A stretch of DNA of 64,000 bases from positions 12,890,910-12,954,909 of the forward strand of contig NC_089724.1 of NCBI RefSeq assembly GCF_035083965.1, given 5' to 3'. Source of the stretch: Branchiostoma lanceolatum. Its lineage: Eukaryota > Chordata > Leptocardii > Amphioxiformes > Branchiostomatidae. Position numbers and translations under genes: made by a program. Below the pieces are notes generated by a model that was given only the letters and a program-made list of their open reading frames with translations, searched no databases and had not been told where the DNA came from. Positions 35,699 to 47,348 of the stretch are shown piece by piece. Each line of letters opens with the position of its first letter. The stretch's first letter is position 1.

Positions 35699-35726
<28 letters not shown>
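33201..35726 (+). mobile_element. 5'-truncated L1/Tx1-type non-LTR retrotransposon
   Basis: The insertion is bounded by a 17-bp target duplication, aaaaaatcagtgggtaa, at 33184-33200 and 35727-35743. It starts abruptly inside the reverse transcriptase frame and ends in an A-rich tail. The 3' part shows two A tracts (about 35641-35668 and 35703-35732) separated by about 35 bp containing aataaaactgtttattc. The perfect target repeats and open frame indicate a recent insertion. Confidence 0.93.
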
Positions 35727-35735
<9 letters not shown>

Positions 35736-35743
35736 GTGGGTAA

Positions 35744-36569
35744 TTTAACTAATTACTTAGAACAGAAAACACAAACTAAACCATGCAAGTTGCATTGTGT
35801 TGTATTGCCAGTCAAAAGGAAAAAAAAAAGGAAAATATGTGAGCTTGCGTCTTATGATATTTATTTATTGATTTATCAATCTTTAGGGTGGTCCCTTCAG
35901 TTAACATTATATGATACATTACAAGATTAGAACAATAGAAACATAATTTTCTGGATATAGGATGTATGTTTCAACAGGATACAAAATTGTACCATCAAAC
36001 AGATCAAATCATCATTGATAACAGGATATGGCACTTACGTGAAGTCAACATAATGTTGAATGTTTAAAGAAATATTATAACCATTGCTTTTGCATATGTT
36101 GCATACTGACTTAAACATTCTCAGGTGTGTGCAGTTAAGAGGTCACAAGCAAGTTGATTTATTAAGTCATTATGCCAGTTTGTTATTCTTTTAACTCTGA
36201 AAACAAGTGAAAATCTGTAAATCCAAAAGTTTTGCCTCTTCATCGTTTCTTCATTTTGCTAGCCTGGTCCCAGTCTCTAGGGTCGGCTTAGTGGTGTTTT
36301 ACCGGGCCAGTCAGTTTCTGATGGCCTTTCTACCTCTGGCTGCCATCCTACTATCGCTATACCCTAACTTCCGCTGCCTTCCTACTTTTCCGCCGCCCCA
36401 AGAGACTGGCAGGGTGTCAATACGGGCCTGATTCCAGGCGCATCAATCTGATGCGCCCAATGGGAACAGAGCAGACTGATCTAATCATTCCGCTGAGCTT
36501 TGATTGGCGAGCCAGGTTGGCACGCGTTTTCAGCTGTTATCGGTCTGTCTGCTCATTAACATATCCATC
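35744..36569. other. Intergenic or intronic stretch, no gene supported
   Basis: AT-rich to about 36200, with an A/G-rich run at 35819-35830. It then becomes more GC-rich toward the candidate exon at 36570. Nothing else identified. Confidence 0.4.
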
Positions 36570-36830
36570 ATGGCGACCGCTAGCGACGCTGGTGGGCCTG
36601 GACAAGCTGTAGAAAATGAGATTTCTAGGGCTTTGCTGTCGTTTGAAGGCGTAGGCGCTGGGAAACAGACAGACACACTGCTGTATATAGCATCGTGCCT
36701 GTTATCACCCTTTAGCGTTTCGATGATTCACAAGGCTTACGTCTCGTCTGAGCTTAGAAGTCTTAGAAGCTTAGAAGGCTGGAGCGGCAGTGATCACGTG
36801 ATTCGATTGCCGGCGCCCGCGGCTCATTAA
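36570..36830 (+). CDS. Possible first exon in a CpG-rich stretch
   Basis: ATGG in good context (ccatcATGG) begins MATASDAGGPGQAVENEISR and stays open for 86 codons. The composition (KQTDTLLYIASC) is protein-like, and the upstream 300 bp are GC-rich. A GT donor may lie inside the frame near 36720. There is only faint resemblance to the N-termini of glycolipid-transfer-type proteins, too weak to use. It may equally be an unspliced chance frame. Confidence 0.25.
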   Translation: MATASDAGGPGQAVENEISRALLSFEGVGAGKQTDTLLYIASCLLSPFSVSMIHKAYVSSELRSLRSLEGWSGSDHVIRLPAPAAH

Positions 36831-36880
36831 TATTGATAAGATTTACGGCGCCCGCGGCTCATTAATATTTATAAGATTTA
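36811..36880 (+). repeat. Two tandem 35-bp units
   Basis: The unit beginning cggcgcccgcggctcattaa is repeated twice with one mismatch (36811-36845 and 36846-36880). Confidence 0.95.
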
Positions 36881-37105
36881 CAAGAGGCGCTGATTCGCCG
36901 GTGTGTGCAGCGCCCATGTCCAATCGCGCTGTCAGGCCGCGGAACACCCGGGGCTTCCAGGGCCATAAATCGAGAGGAATTAGTACAGCGTCCGGCCATA
37001 CCCTAGGTGCCAAGCTAATTAATCCAAGGCCGTAAACAACACCCCGAGCGGGCTAAGCTGTCTGGGCGGGTGAGGGTCACTCACAGTGCCGTAGAGATAT
37101 CGGGC

Positions 37106-37149
37106 AGATTGCGATGAGGACCCTGGTCTCCTCATCGCGCCATCTGCCA
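37106..37149. repeat. Imperfect hairpin
   Basis: gcagattgcgatgagga pairs with tcctcatcgcgccatctgc around a short loop. It lies within a GC-rich block (36880-37170) of unknown nature. Confidence 0.7.
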
Positions 37150-37568
37150 CCAGCTGAAGTTGCTGACGGAGTTTTATTCTTCTTCTTGGGCATTGCTGAC
37201 GATGAAAAGTTGTTGTTGTTGTAAAAGAGCGATCTGACGTGCGGATTGGGTTTGTTTTCCCGCGCGATGCGAACTATGACCCCACGTGCCTGGGCCTGAT
37301 ACGGGTGTTCCGGACCGTGTGATAACTATCCGGATCACATAGGGTTCAGAAGTGTTATCACACAGGCTTCCATAGAATATTTCGAACGTATTTCGAGCGC
37401 GCCGGTTGTGCGGCCGTCGGAAATTCGAATACCGGATTCGGAGATTGGAATCAATGTTGCTACAGTTTCTTGTTCGAAGACACAGAACTCCCTCAACTTC
37501 TGGCGCATTCCGCATTGAAATGTATGTTTTATCGGGTGGGTATGACCAAGGTATGACATAAATAAAAT

Positions 37569-37703
37569 ACAACACGTTGTATTCCGCATCACCCTCGGTC
37601 CCAGCCCTCCCGCGGGTCGGATCGCCCTCCGGCCTACGGCCGTCGGGCGATCCGACCCGCGGTCGGGCTGGTACCTCGGGTGATACGGAATACCCCGTGT
37701 TGT
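37569..37703. mobile_element. Long palindromic MITE-like element
   Basis: Arms of about 66 bp meet near 37636. The centre pairs cgggtcggatcgccc with gggcgatccgacccg, and the outer parts pair acaacacgttgtattccg with cggaataccccgtgttgt. A target duplication was not established. Confidence 0.75.
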
Positions 37704-37775
37704 ATTCTATATGTATGACCTCCCACCCCCGGAACCAGCTGAAATCCCCCCCGATCGCGATGGAATGAATCGTAG

Positions 37776-37999
37776 TTGTGTTCACACTCAAAATTTGATA
37801 GGATTGGATTGGATCCGATCGCGATTAATCCAATCAAACTACCTCCGGAGGTAGTTACAATCCAATCGCGATTGGATCGTTTTGGATCGTTCCAATCGCG
37901 ATTGGGAGCGTTCACACTGAAAAAATCAATCGCGATCGGATCGATTCAATCGCGATTATACTTCAATCGCGATTGAAAAAAATGAGTGTGAACGGGGTC
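37776..37999. mobile_element. MITE filled with AATCGCGATT palindromes
   Basis: The ends gttcacactca (37780-37790) and tgagtgtgaac (37983-37993) are inverse. Between them the palindromic word aatcgcgatt or close variants occurs about six times, together with the palindrome tacctccggaggta. The end sequence resembles hAT-type short elements common in marine deuterostomes, but no clean 8-bp target repeat was found. Confidence 0.7.
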
Positions 38000-39673
38000 T
38001 TAGTGGAAGTTTAGAATGGTCACTCAACCCATACTACAATGTATCTTTGAGTAGTACTGAACCATCTTGTCCCAAATTGTGTAAATAGAATGTTTTCTCC
38101 ATGTCTTACTCTTACTTGATATGTTTGTCCATGTTTATTGCAGACAACTATGTTTTCTGTAGGCAGTCAGATAGGTATCACTGTAATCTTTGTTTCACGT
38201 GTGACCTGAATTGATGTGTCACGGGGTTCTTTATAATTAGAGTAGGCAGCTGATTTTTCTCATTATCTGTGTTTAGTTAATCCAGTTTGTCTTGTTTGTC
38301 AAAATCAGTGATGTTCCACTGACTTGCCACTGCTCATGTGTACAGACACTGATGCGGTTCTTTAAGGAGATACATCAAGAAGAAGGTGTGACTGGGTGAA
38401 GGTAACAAGTGAGGTCTTTGTGTGTGTACAGGTGGTGACTTGAATGCACATATGTGCATATTTGTAGAGTATTCTCATCATTATGATGACTAGAATGATA
38501 GCAAGAGCTGATTGTTGCTTGTAGTTGCTGCATTGTCATCTAGAATTATATATAGTTGAACTTCCCGATCAACAAGTGTGTTAGGAAAATAAAGAAAAAT
38601 ACAGCAACGTAGATAGATTTACATACTTTTGACTTTATTTGGATCTTTTGAGGTAATGTTTAAGATGAGCTTGAGTATTTGATAAGATATATCAGTTACA
38701 TGTAAATGAATATGATTATCATATTCATCAGATAAAGGAACCAATATGTATGTACATACAAGAAGGCTACAAGCTATTAACATGTCTACCAGCCCAGTTA
38801 TGAGCAAAAGTATGGCACTTTTGCAGTATTGTAGGCCATCAAGACCATACAATTACAAATGTTGATTATCATATAGTGTTCATATAGAGAGAAATAAATA
38901 GAAATACACATTACATTAACTTTTAAAACTAAATAAGCCTGTTCTGTTACAAACACAACTTATTGATATTCTATCAAATATGTTTGATGTTTACACACAA
39001 ATTTATATTTATCAGAATATACTTTAAAAGTTTAGAATAACTTATATTTGATGATGAATTATGCCTTTTTATTCTCTGAGTTATACCGTGGCCACCATGG
39101 TCTATGCTTGTGGGTGCTCATCTCCTGGTGTAGGAAAATGTGTTTTACTATTGCTAGTGTGTTTTTCACTCTGAAGTTATAAATTATGCCCTCTCTAGTT
39201 GAATACTTTAACAGGAGAAGGAACCGTGTATGTACAAAAATATGGTAGTTATTATATGCACATGTACATGTAGGCGTACATTGTAGTTATGGCCTGCTCA
39301 ACAGGTAACTACAACATGTACTACTAGTAATTACTGAAAGTCTCGTTCATTTTGAATGCTGCCAGAAAGTTAATATATAACCTTCAACACAAAACCTCTT
39401 CAACAGTAAAAGTTCAAAAGTTGAAACAACTAACATTATTTATAGTTATACATTAAAAAAAGAATTCAATGATTTATGAGATCATGAGCTACATGTATTG
39501 ACCATATTATAATTACATCCACCTAACTTTTGAACAAGTACATTGTACAGATCTGCAGGTGATGCTATACTTAAACCTTTATAAATTACAGTATACTACT
39601 TATTAACTATATTCCAACACAAAAGAGTGGACACCAAATATTAGTATGACTTCTTCAGGATAAATAAAAACTA
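38000..39673. other. AT-rich stretch, no gene supported
   Basis: Downstream of the membrane-protein gene on the minus strand. The first few hundred bases left of 39674 can hold its 3' untranslated region (tttatt words at about 38634 and 39597). No exon recognised. Confidence 0.4.
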
Positions 39674-42600
39674 CTAAATCACTTCCATGTCCTGTTCCCA
39701 TCTGAGTTTCAGACAGCTGTTTGTGCTTAGTTTTACTTTAAAGTGTGGTTCTTTCTCTCCCCCAGCTCGACCACCACGCGTGTAATACATCCAGTCCTTG
39801 CAGCGACCCTTCCAGGCCATGTTGTAGGTTATGGTCTGCTCACACATTGGCTCCTTCAGGCTGTAAACAAATTTGAAGACCAGAAAAGATGATATCCCTC
39901 TAGTACAGGGTTTACCACTTTTCAGCCTGTACAACTTTCTATCCAACAGGAATGTTTTGACACTTTTGGCATGAAGGTCAGGAGAAGATATGTTGACCTT
40001 GACACCCCCCTGCCCAGCATTTTTCAAGGAATGTACAGAGATCAATCCGGTGGTGATATGTTTTGGAGTTTCATCTTCCCAGCTGTTTCGATTGATGTCT
40101 CGAATGAATTTGACCTGAGTAATTTGAATGGAAGGGTCGCTTTCTTTCAGAATGATCTGGAGAGTGTAAAATCCAAAGAATGTGGTGAGGACCATTAGCA
40201 CAATGATCACAAAGAATATTCCTGAACGTGGAATTTCGTCTTGGTGCCTGAGGTGCCAGAGTCCTTTCCTGAGACGGTAGTAAATCCCGGCATTTGCGAG
40301 AAGTTTAACCGCTATTGTCACACCTGTAGCACACTGAGAAAACACAAGGATAAAGAAGTTCACATCTGAGAACAGAGAGCGACAACGGAGATAGTTCAGG
40401 AGTGTCGTGAACATGTTGACGAGTATCACTCGAAGAAAGTTGATGAAGAACTGCTCTATCAAAAGTTCTGTCTCTCTGTGCATGGCATCCTCATCCCGGT
40501 TGTGGAGATACACCCAAATTTTCTTCAAAATACACATCTCAGTTATGTATAAAAGCAAGCTGACAACACACACTACCAGCAGGAGGATTTCAGTCTTCTT
40601 CACCTCCACCCCTTCCCGTATGAAGGCAATACAGTTGGCCAGAGAGCAGGCTATGCTGATAGATGTGACCACAAGACTAAGAAGGGAAGGAAGGCACATC
40701 CAACAGGTTTCTTTGCGTCTAAGTATCTGGGCACAAGTACAAGATTGCTTTGTTCCTGAAGGGCTAGGGCTATCTGAGTCTCTGTTAGGCGAACTTGGTA
40801 CAGAGCTACATGTTGAGGTAGGCGGAATGGAGCTTGTACAGGAGTAATACAGACTTTGGATGGAGCCTTCACTGTGGAGGTTGTTATTGATGGTGAGTGC
40901 ATCAGTGCTAGCCTCACATGAGGCAGGGTAACTGTTCTCACTTCCCTGAGAGTCCATATCAGTCACAGAAATCTTCGGTATCCCACCCCTGCCTTGTACA
41001 GTTCCCTCCTCCACATCAGAAGCAGTTCGACGAATATGTCTTGGTTTCTTCATCTTTGTGGCACCCATAGATCTAGACCTGTTGATTCGGACTTTAGTGG
41101 GAAACCTTCGGGGGAGCTCTACCACAAAGAAGTCCTTTGGTATGGGATGACCATTTCTGCTCTCTGTCACAGGTTTCATCTGTTTGTTCCTTCTGTCAGT
41201 GTGCATATGTTGTTTCTCACAGCCTTCATCTATAACATTGAGACAAGAGAAATACATGGACTCAGCTGCCAGGTTGTGCTTGCTTCCCCTTCTGCTGCTT
41301 GCTCTACTGCTGCTCTCACCTGAAGAGCCATTGCTGTTCCCATCACTGAACATAGGGGGCGCTGCTAGCAGGTGAGGGTCTGGTACTGACAAGCAAGGCT
41401 TATCTGTGGATGTGGAACACTGCAGAACCATGTGGAGCTCTGATGTCCCTACCTCTGCCTGCAGTTTTACAACACATGATTCTGCCATAAGGACTCTTAA
41501 TGTTCTCAAGCAATGTTGGTATATGTACAATGTATATGTTCCAGCCGACAAAATTGCTTTATCTCAAATGAAATAGAATAAGAACACCCAGAAAGATATC
41601 AGGGTGTCAAGAAAAATGAAGGGCATCTTATCTTTAAGTTAGCTTACCATTTTTAGACTCGTCCCTAAATAAATGCAACTACATTAGTAATTACTGACAT
41701 TACGTTTTGAGATTTTCTGAAAGAAGTTGCAAATTTTCAAAGGACCTCTGTATTGACCGATAATTTAAGGAGCAACACCCCTCAGTAGCATTTAAAAGGG
41801 GCTACTGCACATATACAAAATAATGTATAATCATTATGACATTATTTGTCACGAACATGGATTTGTCCCTAGGGTGGCAAAGTCCAAGATGGCAAAGCTA
41901 GAAGTTGCTGTACAAAGTTTTCCTGCATATATTGAAATGGTTGTTACATGTGAATGCCAGTTTATAGAGTTCTTTGAACACTCATTGAAAGTTACTACAT
42001 TGTTCTTCTTTTCATGTTTCATTTTGAAATGTCCAAGAAACAATAAGATTTTAGTGTCGCAGAAGACAGATACAGTGTACTGTACATGTTATTGTACATG
42101 TATGGTAAAAGTTATTGTAACATTATAGCCAAACCTGGTAAACCACAGTTGACCTCAGCCCCTATCTGACACTTTTCACTCTAACTCTTGACATAAAGCA
42201 TGCCTTTTATCAGTAGTTGAACTTGAAAGAATCAACTGTTAGGCCAACAAATGCCCCTCCTGCAAATTCTATCAGTCTTTTGTATGTATGATCTGTCAAT
42301 CATTACATGTCTGAAACATTGCAAATCTTTATCAATTGCCAGCTATTTCATTAACTACTTTGAAATTACCGGTACGTATTCAAAAATCAATATTCAGAAC
42401 AGCAAAGGCTGGACTACTCTTTTAAACCCTAATGTTACAGTAGTAAATATATGTATTTCTATTAGCATAATTTGTCATTAAAGCAATTGGCAGTGATTAG
42501 CACAAGGTTGTTCACCTTCAAATTGACCCTACCGTTAATTGGTTCAGACATTACACATAGTTTTAGGTGGAAACCTGTGAACTACACGTACACTCACCTT

Positions 42601-44900
42601 CAATACTGCTGGCTGTGAACTTCTAGTCACACATCTCTTCCTGGTAACATCAGCTCTGGCATGATGAAAGAAATTACAAGACAACTCTGTGTATATATTG
42701 TAAGATCGTAGAGAGCAGTAGCTGATCAGGACCTTCCTGGTGCGCTGTGCAGCAGCTAAGTGAGCGTTCAGGAGAGGGTCGGACTGGCACTTATCTTGAC
42801 AGGTCTGGATGACTCTTGCATGAAATATTTCAGGCCAGCTGCGGAGGTCACTGGAATGTTAAATAGTGTAAACTGTTCAGCCTCAGCCTTTGATGGTGGT
42901 ATAAAAGTTGTCTCTGGGATTGTCCAAGCATTTTCATGAGGTGACAGGATTTGATAGCGGAAGTTCTGGTAACTGGCACCAAAAATTGCATGTTGTTCCT
43001 CAGATAAATACAAATTGATGTAACATAAAGATTTTAGAAAGTTTTTAGTATATTCACAAGTTAGTTACATTCAAAAACCCTCACATTTTTCAAGAACTGT
43101 TTGTTTTGCAAAAACTGCATTGGCAGAAAATAGCAAAAAACAAGTTTGTATGAAAGTAATGGTTAAGGAATGGTTAGTTATTCAAAACATCCTTTTTCCG
43201 GTTGTATTCAGAAAAGTGGTTTGGGCAGACGAGCTCTATCGCTGGGTGAGGGATTTCTTTGAATTTTTCTTAGCTTGATTATTACACTAGTCTAAGAGTA
43301 GAGTGGACTTGCTTAAACGTTGCCGAAAATAACATCAATTTTTGAAAAGCCGATTACCATGTTTTCAAAGCCAAAGGTCAATGACCTAAAAAAAGTATGA
43401 GATGCTGAAGTAGGGAATAACAATTAGTGTAGGGTGAAAGATGGGAAATGTCACAAAGACCTCCCAGTAATGAGGCCTTATCACCAACTTTGTCCACATT
43501 GCTACATGGTATCTGGGGAGGCCTGTATTGTCACCATATTTGGTATGGTTTGGTAACCCATGTGAATGTTAGCATGTGTGAATGGTAAAACGCAAGGATC
43601 AGCTTGTATGTGCAGGCACAGGAAATACAGTGGTGTATAACATACACATACACATGCACATGTACATCACTGTGGTAGGCTGTCAAGAATGCTAAGTTGA
43701 CCACAGAGATTTATCTGCCGGCTTAGGTTTTAACATATAGTCCAATGCCAATAGGCCAGAATAAGAATTAAGTAGTGCAGAGATTACACAAATTTAGGTG
43801 ATAAGACCAATTTGAAAAGAAAAATGAGCTGTTACATTTAGGCCACATAGAAGCTCCACCTAGCTGTCTGAACTGGAATAACAATGATCATGTTTTTTAA
43901 TGACTGGTTGCAGTAATTTCCAAGCAGATCTACACCGGGCGCGAAAATCGTATATGCTAGCCAGAGAAGGTCCAGTCAGCCAGAGAGGGTCCAATCAGCC
44001 CGGTATTCCCTACTGGGCTGATTGGACCCTCCCCAGCTGACTCGACCTTCTCTGGCTAGCATATACGATTTTCGCGCCCGATGTAGATCTGCTTGGAGAT
44101 TATGGTTGCACCACATTTTTTAGAATCAAAGTTCCATAAAACATCTCACATGATTCAAGTCTTGTTTTTTTTCTACAAAAGAGATAATTTCTTATACTTC
44201 ATGCTGCCGGCTTTGGTTTCTAAATTTTGCCATTACTACCTTTTAATTGTGCTGATCAAGGTTAGTTATTCATGTCATGGCTATTTTATTTACTCACTTA
44301 AGACCTCCTTCAACTGGATAAAACTAGGGAAGTGCTTTCAGATAAAAGGTTTAGATGATATCAAAATGTCACTGATGTACATAGTTTCATCGCTTCTTTG
44401 GCTGGACCATTGCTGTGAAAACAGAACCCATCATGACTGCGAAATGTACCTTATTCTTGTGCAGAAGCGCCATCATGCCCTGTTGCTCTGAACTGCATAA
44501 ATTATTCCATGGAATTGATTATATCTTTTGCAGGCCAAGCTTCATATGAAAACTCATCATAGTCATTCAGTGACCATACATGTAGATACCTCTTAAATAC
44601 ATGTATGTTCGTACATATACATGTACATATACATGTACATGTACATGTAAACTACTGTTGCATGTCAACATCCTGCAGCTTTCTTGTGGGTTACAGTTAA
44701 CGTCTGTCAGAAAAGTGATGAAAACCTGAGAATTCTTCTGTGCCTGTATTATTCCCTCCAAGATGCTTATATTCTTTTATTACAGGACACGACATAATAG
44801 GACTACATATAACTTGACTGTAATTCTTTCCAACTAGTAACACCTCATACTTGATGTACCTCTCCAAGAAGAGCAGAACAGATTGGAAGTCAAAAAAGAC
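39674..44900 (-). CDS. Unrecognised protein with five predicted membrane segments (3' end of gene, at least 2-3 exons)
   Basis: The last exon runs 41458-39674 (acceptor actgcag, stop TGA or equivalent at 39674) and encodes 594 residues. A 253-nt exon, 42850-42598 (donor GTGAGT), joins it in phase 0 (...SSQPAVLK then AEVGTSELHM). A probable 50-nt exon, 44900-44851 (donor GTATGA), joins that in phase 2; its start could instead be 44981. The last-exon product has a Ser-rich, basic cytosolic-looking half (SSGESSSRASSRRGSKH, RINRSRSMGATKMKKPRHI). Five hydrophobic segments follow between about residues 255 and 450 (LLSLVVTSISIACSLANCIA, ILLLVVCVVSLLLYITEMCI and three more), then a polar tail. The frame also opens upstream of 41458 with ATG codons, so a single-exon gene is an alternative; the in-frame splice joins make that less likely. 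Family not recognised. The 5' end lies further right. Confidence 0.6.
43914..44102. mobile_element. Hairpin MITE with TAATCTCCAAGCAG ends
   Basis: The 189-bp element is an almost complete inverted repeat: taatttccaagcagatcta at one end, tagatctgcttggagatta at the other, and gcgcgaaaatcgtatatgct in the arm. It is flanked by tggttgca at 43905-43912 and 44103-44110; extended to nine bases, the flanks differ at one position. It belongs with the 18048-18192 element and sits in an inferred intron of the membrane-protein gene. Confidence 0.85.
44606..44650. repeat. Tandem tacatgtacat palindromic repeat
   Basis: The self-complementary word acatgt is repeated almost without interruption. The same word is scattered through the whole window. 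Confidence 0.9.
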
Positions 44901-47231
44901 CTGGGGCTTCAGGAAATGATGCGTAGTGACCAGCAAATGGTGCATATAGATTTTACATGTAAGCGGGCAGGCGAGTATCGGCTGGATATACATGTAGCAT
45001 CTCCTCATAATGATTGTCTAGCTGAGTTCCTTAGCTAGGAGCATACCTGCTATGTACCAACTCATCAATGTTTCATGAGATGGATGGAAATGCCGTCCTG
45101 GCTTTCTCTTTCCTGGTGCTATGCTGACAGAGTATGGTGTATTTGGCATTTTGTGTCACATATTCACAGATTTGGCATTTTTCAAAGGTTCGAACCATAA
45201 ATTTCACAAGTCAGATATCCATTTTCATGAACAATGTAACTATATATTGTTATTGTGTATTTTATTACATGTACATATTGACCCCGTCACTATCTTTTAT
45301 TGGACATCAGACTCTGAGGAACTGGGCAGACAATGATGGCAGAAGAATTCTAGCTAACACCCTTCTTTGAATTATAGAAAAAATGATCATGTATTCGCCA
45401 TCGGGCACAAAAACCTATACACTGTAGATTTTCAACGGGTGCTTCAACAGGTTATGACAATTTTTTTGCCTTTAAAATTTGTTGAGGCAGACTAAGCATA
45501 CTTGCCTTGGAGTGAAGTATGGTAATGCAGCGCCACAGGTCCTTGAGGTCAGGGGTTAATGAGTGGCCCCTGCAGAAAGGGTGATAACAAGGCGGGTCGG
45601 CACCTGAGTCCTTTCTTCACTCGCGAAGGGCTGTACCATTTCAAAATGTCAGAAGGAGGCTCAATTTAAAAATAGAACAGTAGAAGGGAAGCATACTGAT
45701 TAGGTATTTTAGATTAGCAACTTAGCCTGAGATATGTACTAAATAGTTTAGAGGAGATGTACATGTTGTCAGGTCCAAAACATTCTTAAGTTTGGAGGCT
45801 TTGATTGATTCTGCTGAAATTTTGCCTAAAATCCCGTAAACTTTGCATGCTGCACACAGTTTCAGTTAAAGGCGTCACAGGATGGTAGCTATACGATCAG
45901 GTGTATTATATTTGGCCTGTCGCTATATCTTAGGATAGTGAGGTAGTGTAACATTTACCATTCATTCTTTTCCAAGAAATCCAAGAGGTCAACACAGTTG
46001 CCCTACGCCAAATGAATTTTTGCTGACTTGCCCATACCTTACGGTTTGCCCTATTGTGAGCAGTGATGCATAATCCACCATGAACAATTGATTGTAGAAA
46101 CAAAACCATGACTCACACATTTCCTGCAGGTCCATATCCCAATGGTACTTTAAAATGATACTTTGAACATTTTCTTTGGGCTATATCTAAATTTGATTTC
46201 TTGGATCAAACCAATAATTGGCCAGCAGAGAATATGCCAGCTTACTGTGGATACCATCATCAATAACCATATTGATTAGACTTAATTCCAAAAGTTGTGC
46301 ATTGGGGCAGCCACAAATAATAGCAGTCTTAATGTTATTGGTTCAGAGCTATGGGTTCCAGGGGAGGGGGCATTCTGCAGTTCCAGTGATTGCAGTTGAC
46401 AGGAGGAGAGATTGGAGTCAGTTTGGGCATGTAGGATGTAAGGACATGAGACAAGTGAGATCCTTGGAGAGGATGAACCAGTAGTCTTCGTCATAATGCA
46501 TCATGAAAAGAGCATATATCAAAGAGATGAAAGTACAAAGATCAACAACATCAGCACAATTGAAGTCCTTGAGGAGCCTTAGTCTTCTGTTTATGTCATG
46601 AAGTTCTTTCAAGATTAAGTGACTTGAAGATGTAAAAGTGCAATGGCTGACAGATTTTTCTTTGGAAGTTAAGATAGTTGGACTGGTGGAACACTTTTAA
46701 CCAATGTTGGTGTTTTCAAATTAATTGCATTACAGTACTGTCGCTGTGTGTGAGGTTGTCAGATTCACATCGTTGGACACAAGTGTATAAGAGGGTCTTG
46801 TCTTGAAAATCAGAGTGATGGGTGGGTCACATTTTTTTACTGTAGCTGATCCAGAGATGTAGAAATCATTCTGAGTAAAAAAAGACCATGACTGTGTACC
46901 AAAAGAAGGGATAAGCCTTTGCCATATGTGCCATAGTCAATTCATTCACAGTCAAAGAACAGGTGAAATCATATTATCAGCAGGACATCATACATCTTCC
47001 ATTTTCTATGTTCCATAGTACCATTTTCTAAGGATACATATACATGTATGTTGCATAATTATAGATGCATCAAGAGAGCATCTTGTAATGCAGCACTGTT
47101 CCTTAATTACAAAATAGCTGTAGTGAAATATACAATTGGAGCCAGCAATGTTTGTGTAACTTGCTGGCAATGCAAATCATGCCCATGTAGTACTCCTACT
47201 GTAACAGTATTAGTACTGTTCTTTATTCTCC

Positions 47232-47348
47232 AGGTTTTGGTCAGGGAGGCTAGTAGTAGTGGCCGCAATTTTGTTTCTTGTGGAGGGAGCAGAGCGAGGG
47301 AGACAAAAAAATTGCAGCCAGCCACTACTGGCCCTCCAACCCAAACCT
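47232..47348. mobile_element. Short inverted-repeat element
   Basis: ccaggttttggtcagggagg and tagtagtggccgcaatttt at 47232-47273 are the inverse, with mismatches, of attgcagccagccactactg and ggccctccaacccaaacct at 47310-47348. The centre is purine-rich. Ends and target repeat are unresolved. Confidence 0.6.

Noticed and set aside
37174..37791. A 205-codon minus-strand open frame
   Set aside because: It runs through the 37569-37703 palindrome and GC-rich hairpin DNA, shows no protein-like pattern or splice support, and is best explained as a chance frame.
42851..43013. Upstream extension of the 42598-42850 exon in another frame
   Set aside because: The frame that joins the last exon meets a TAA just upstream of 42850, so the open frame to the right is more likely intron.
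46418..46612. Minus-strand frame containing LHDINRRLRLLKDFNCADVV
   Set aside because: It looks somewhat protein-like, but no usable donor follows and no neighbouring exon was found; it may be a decayed mobile-element fragment.
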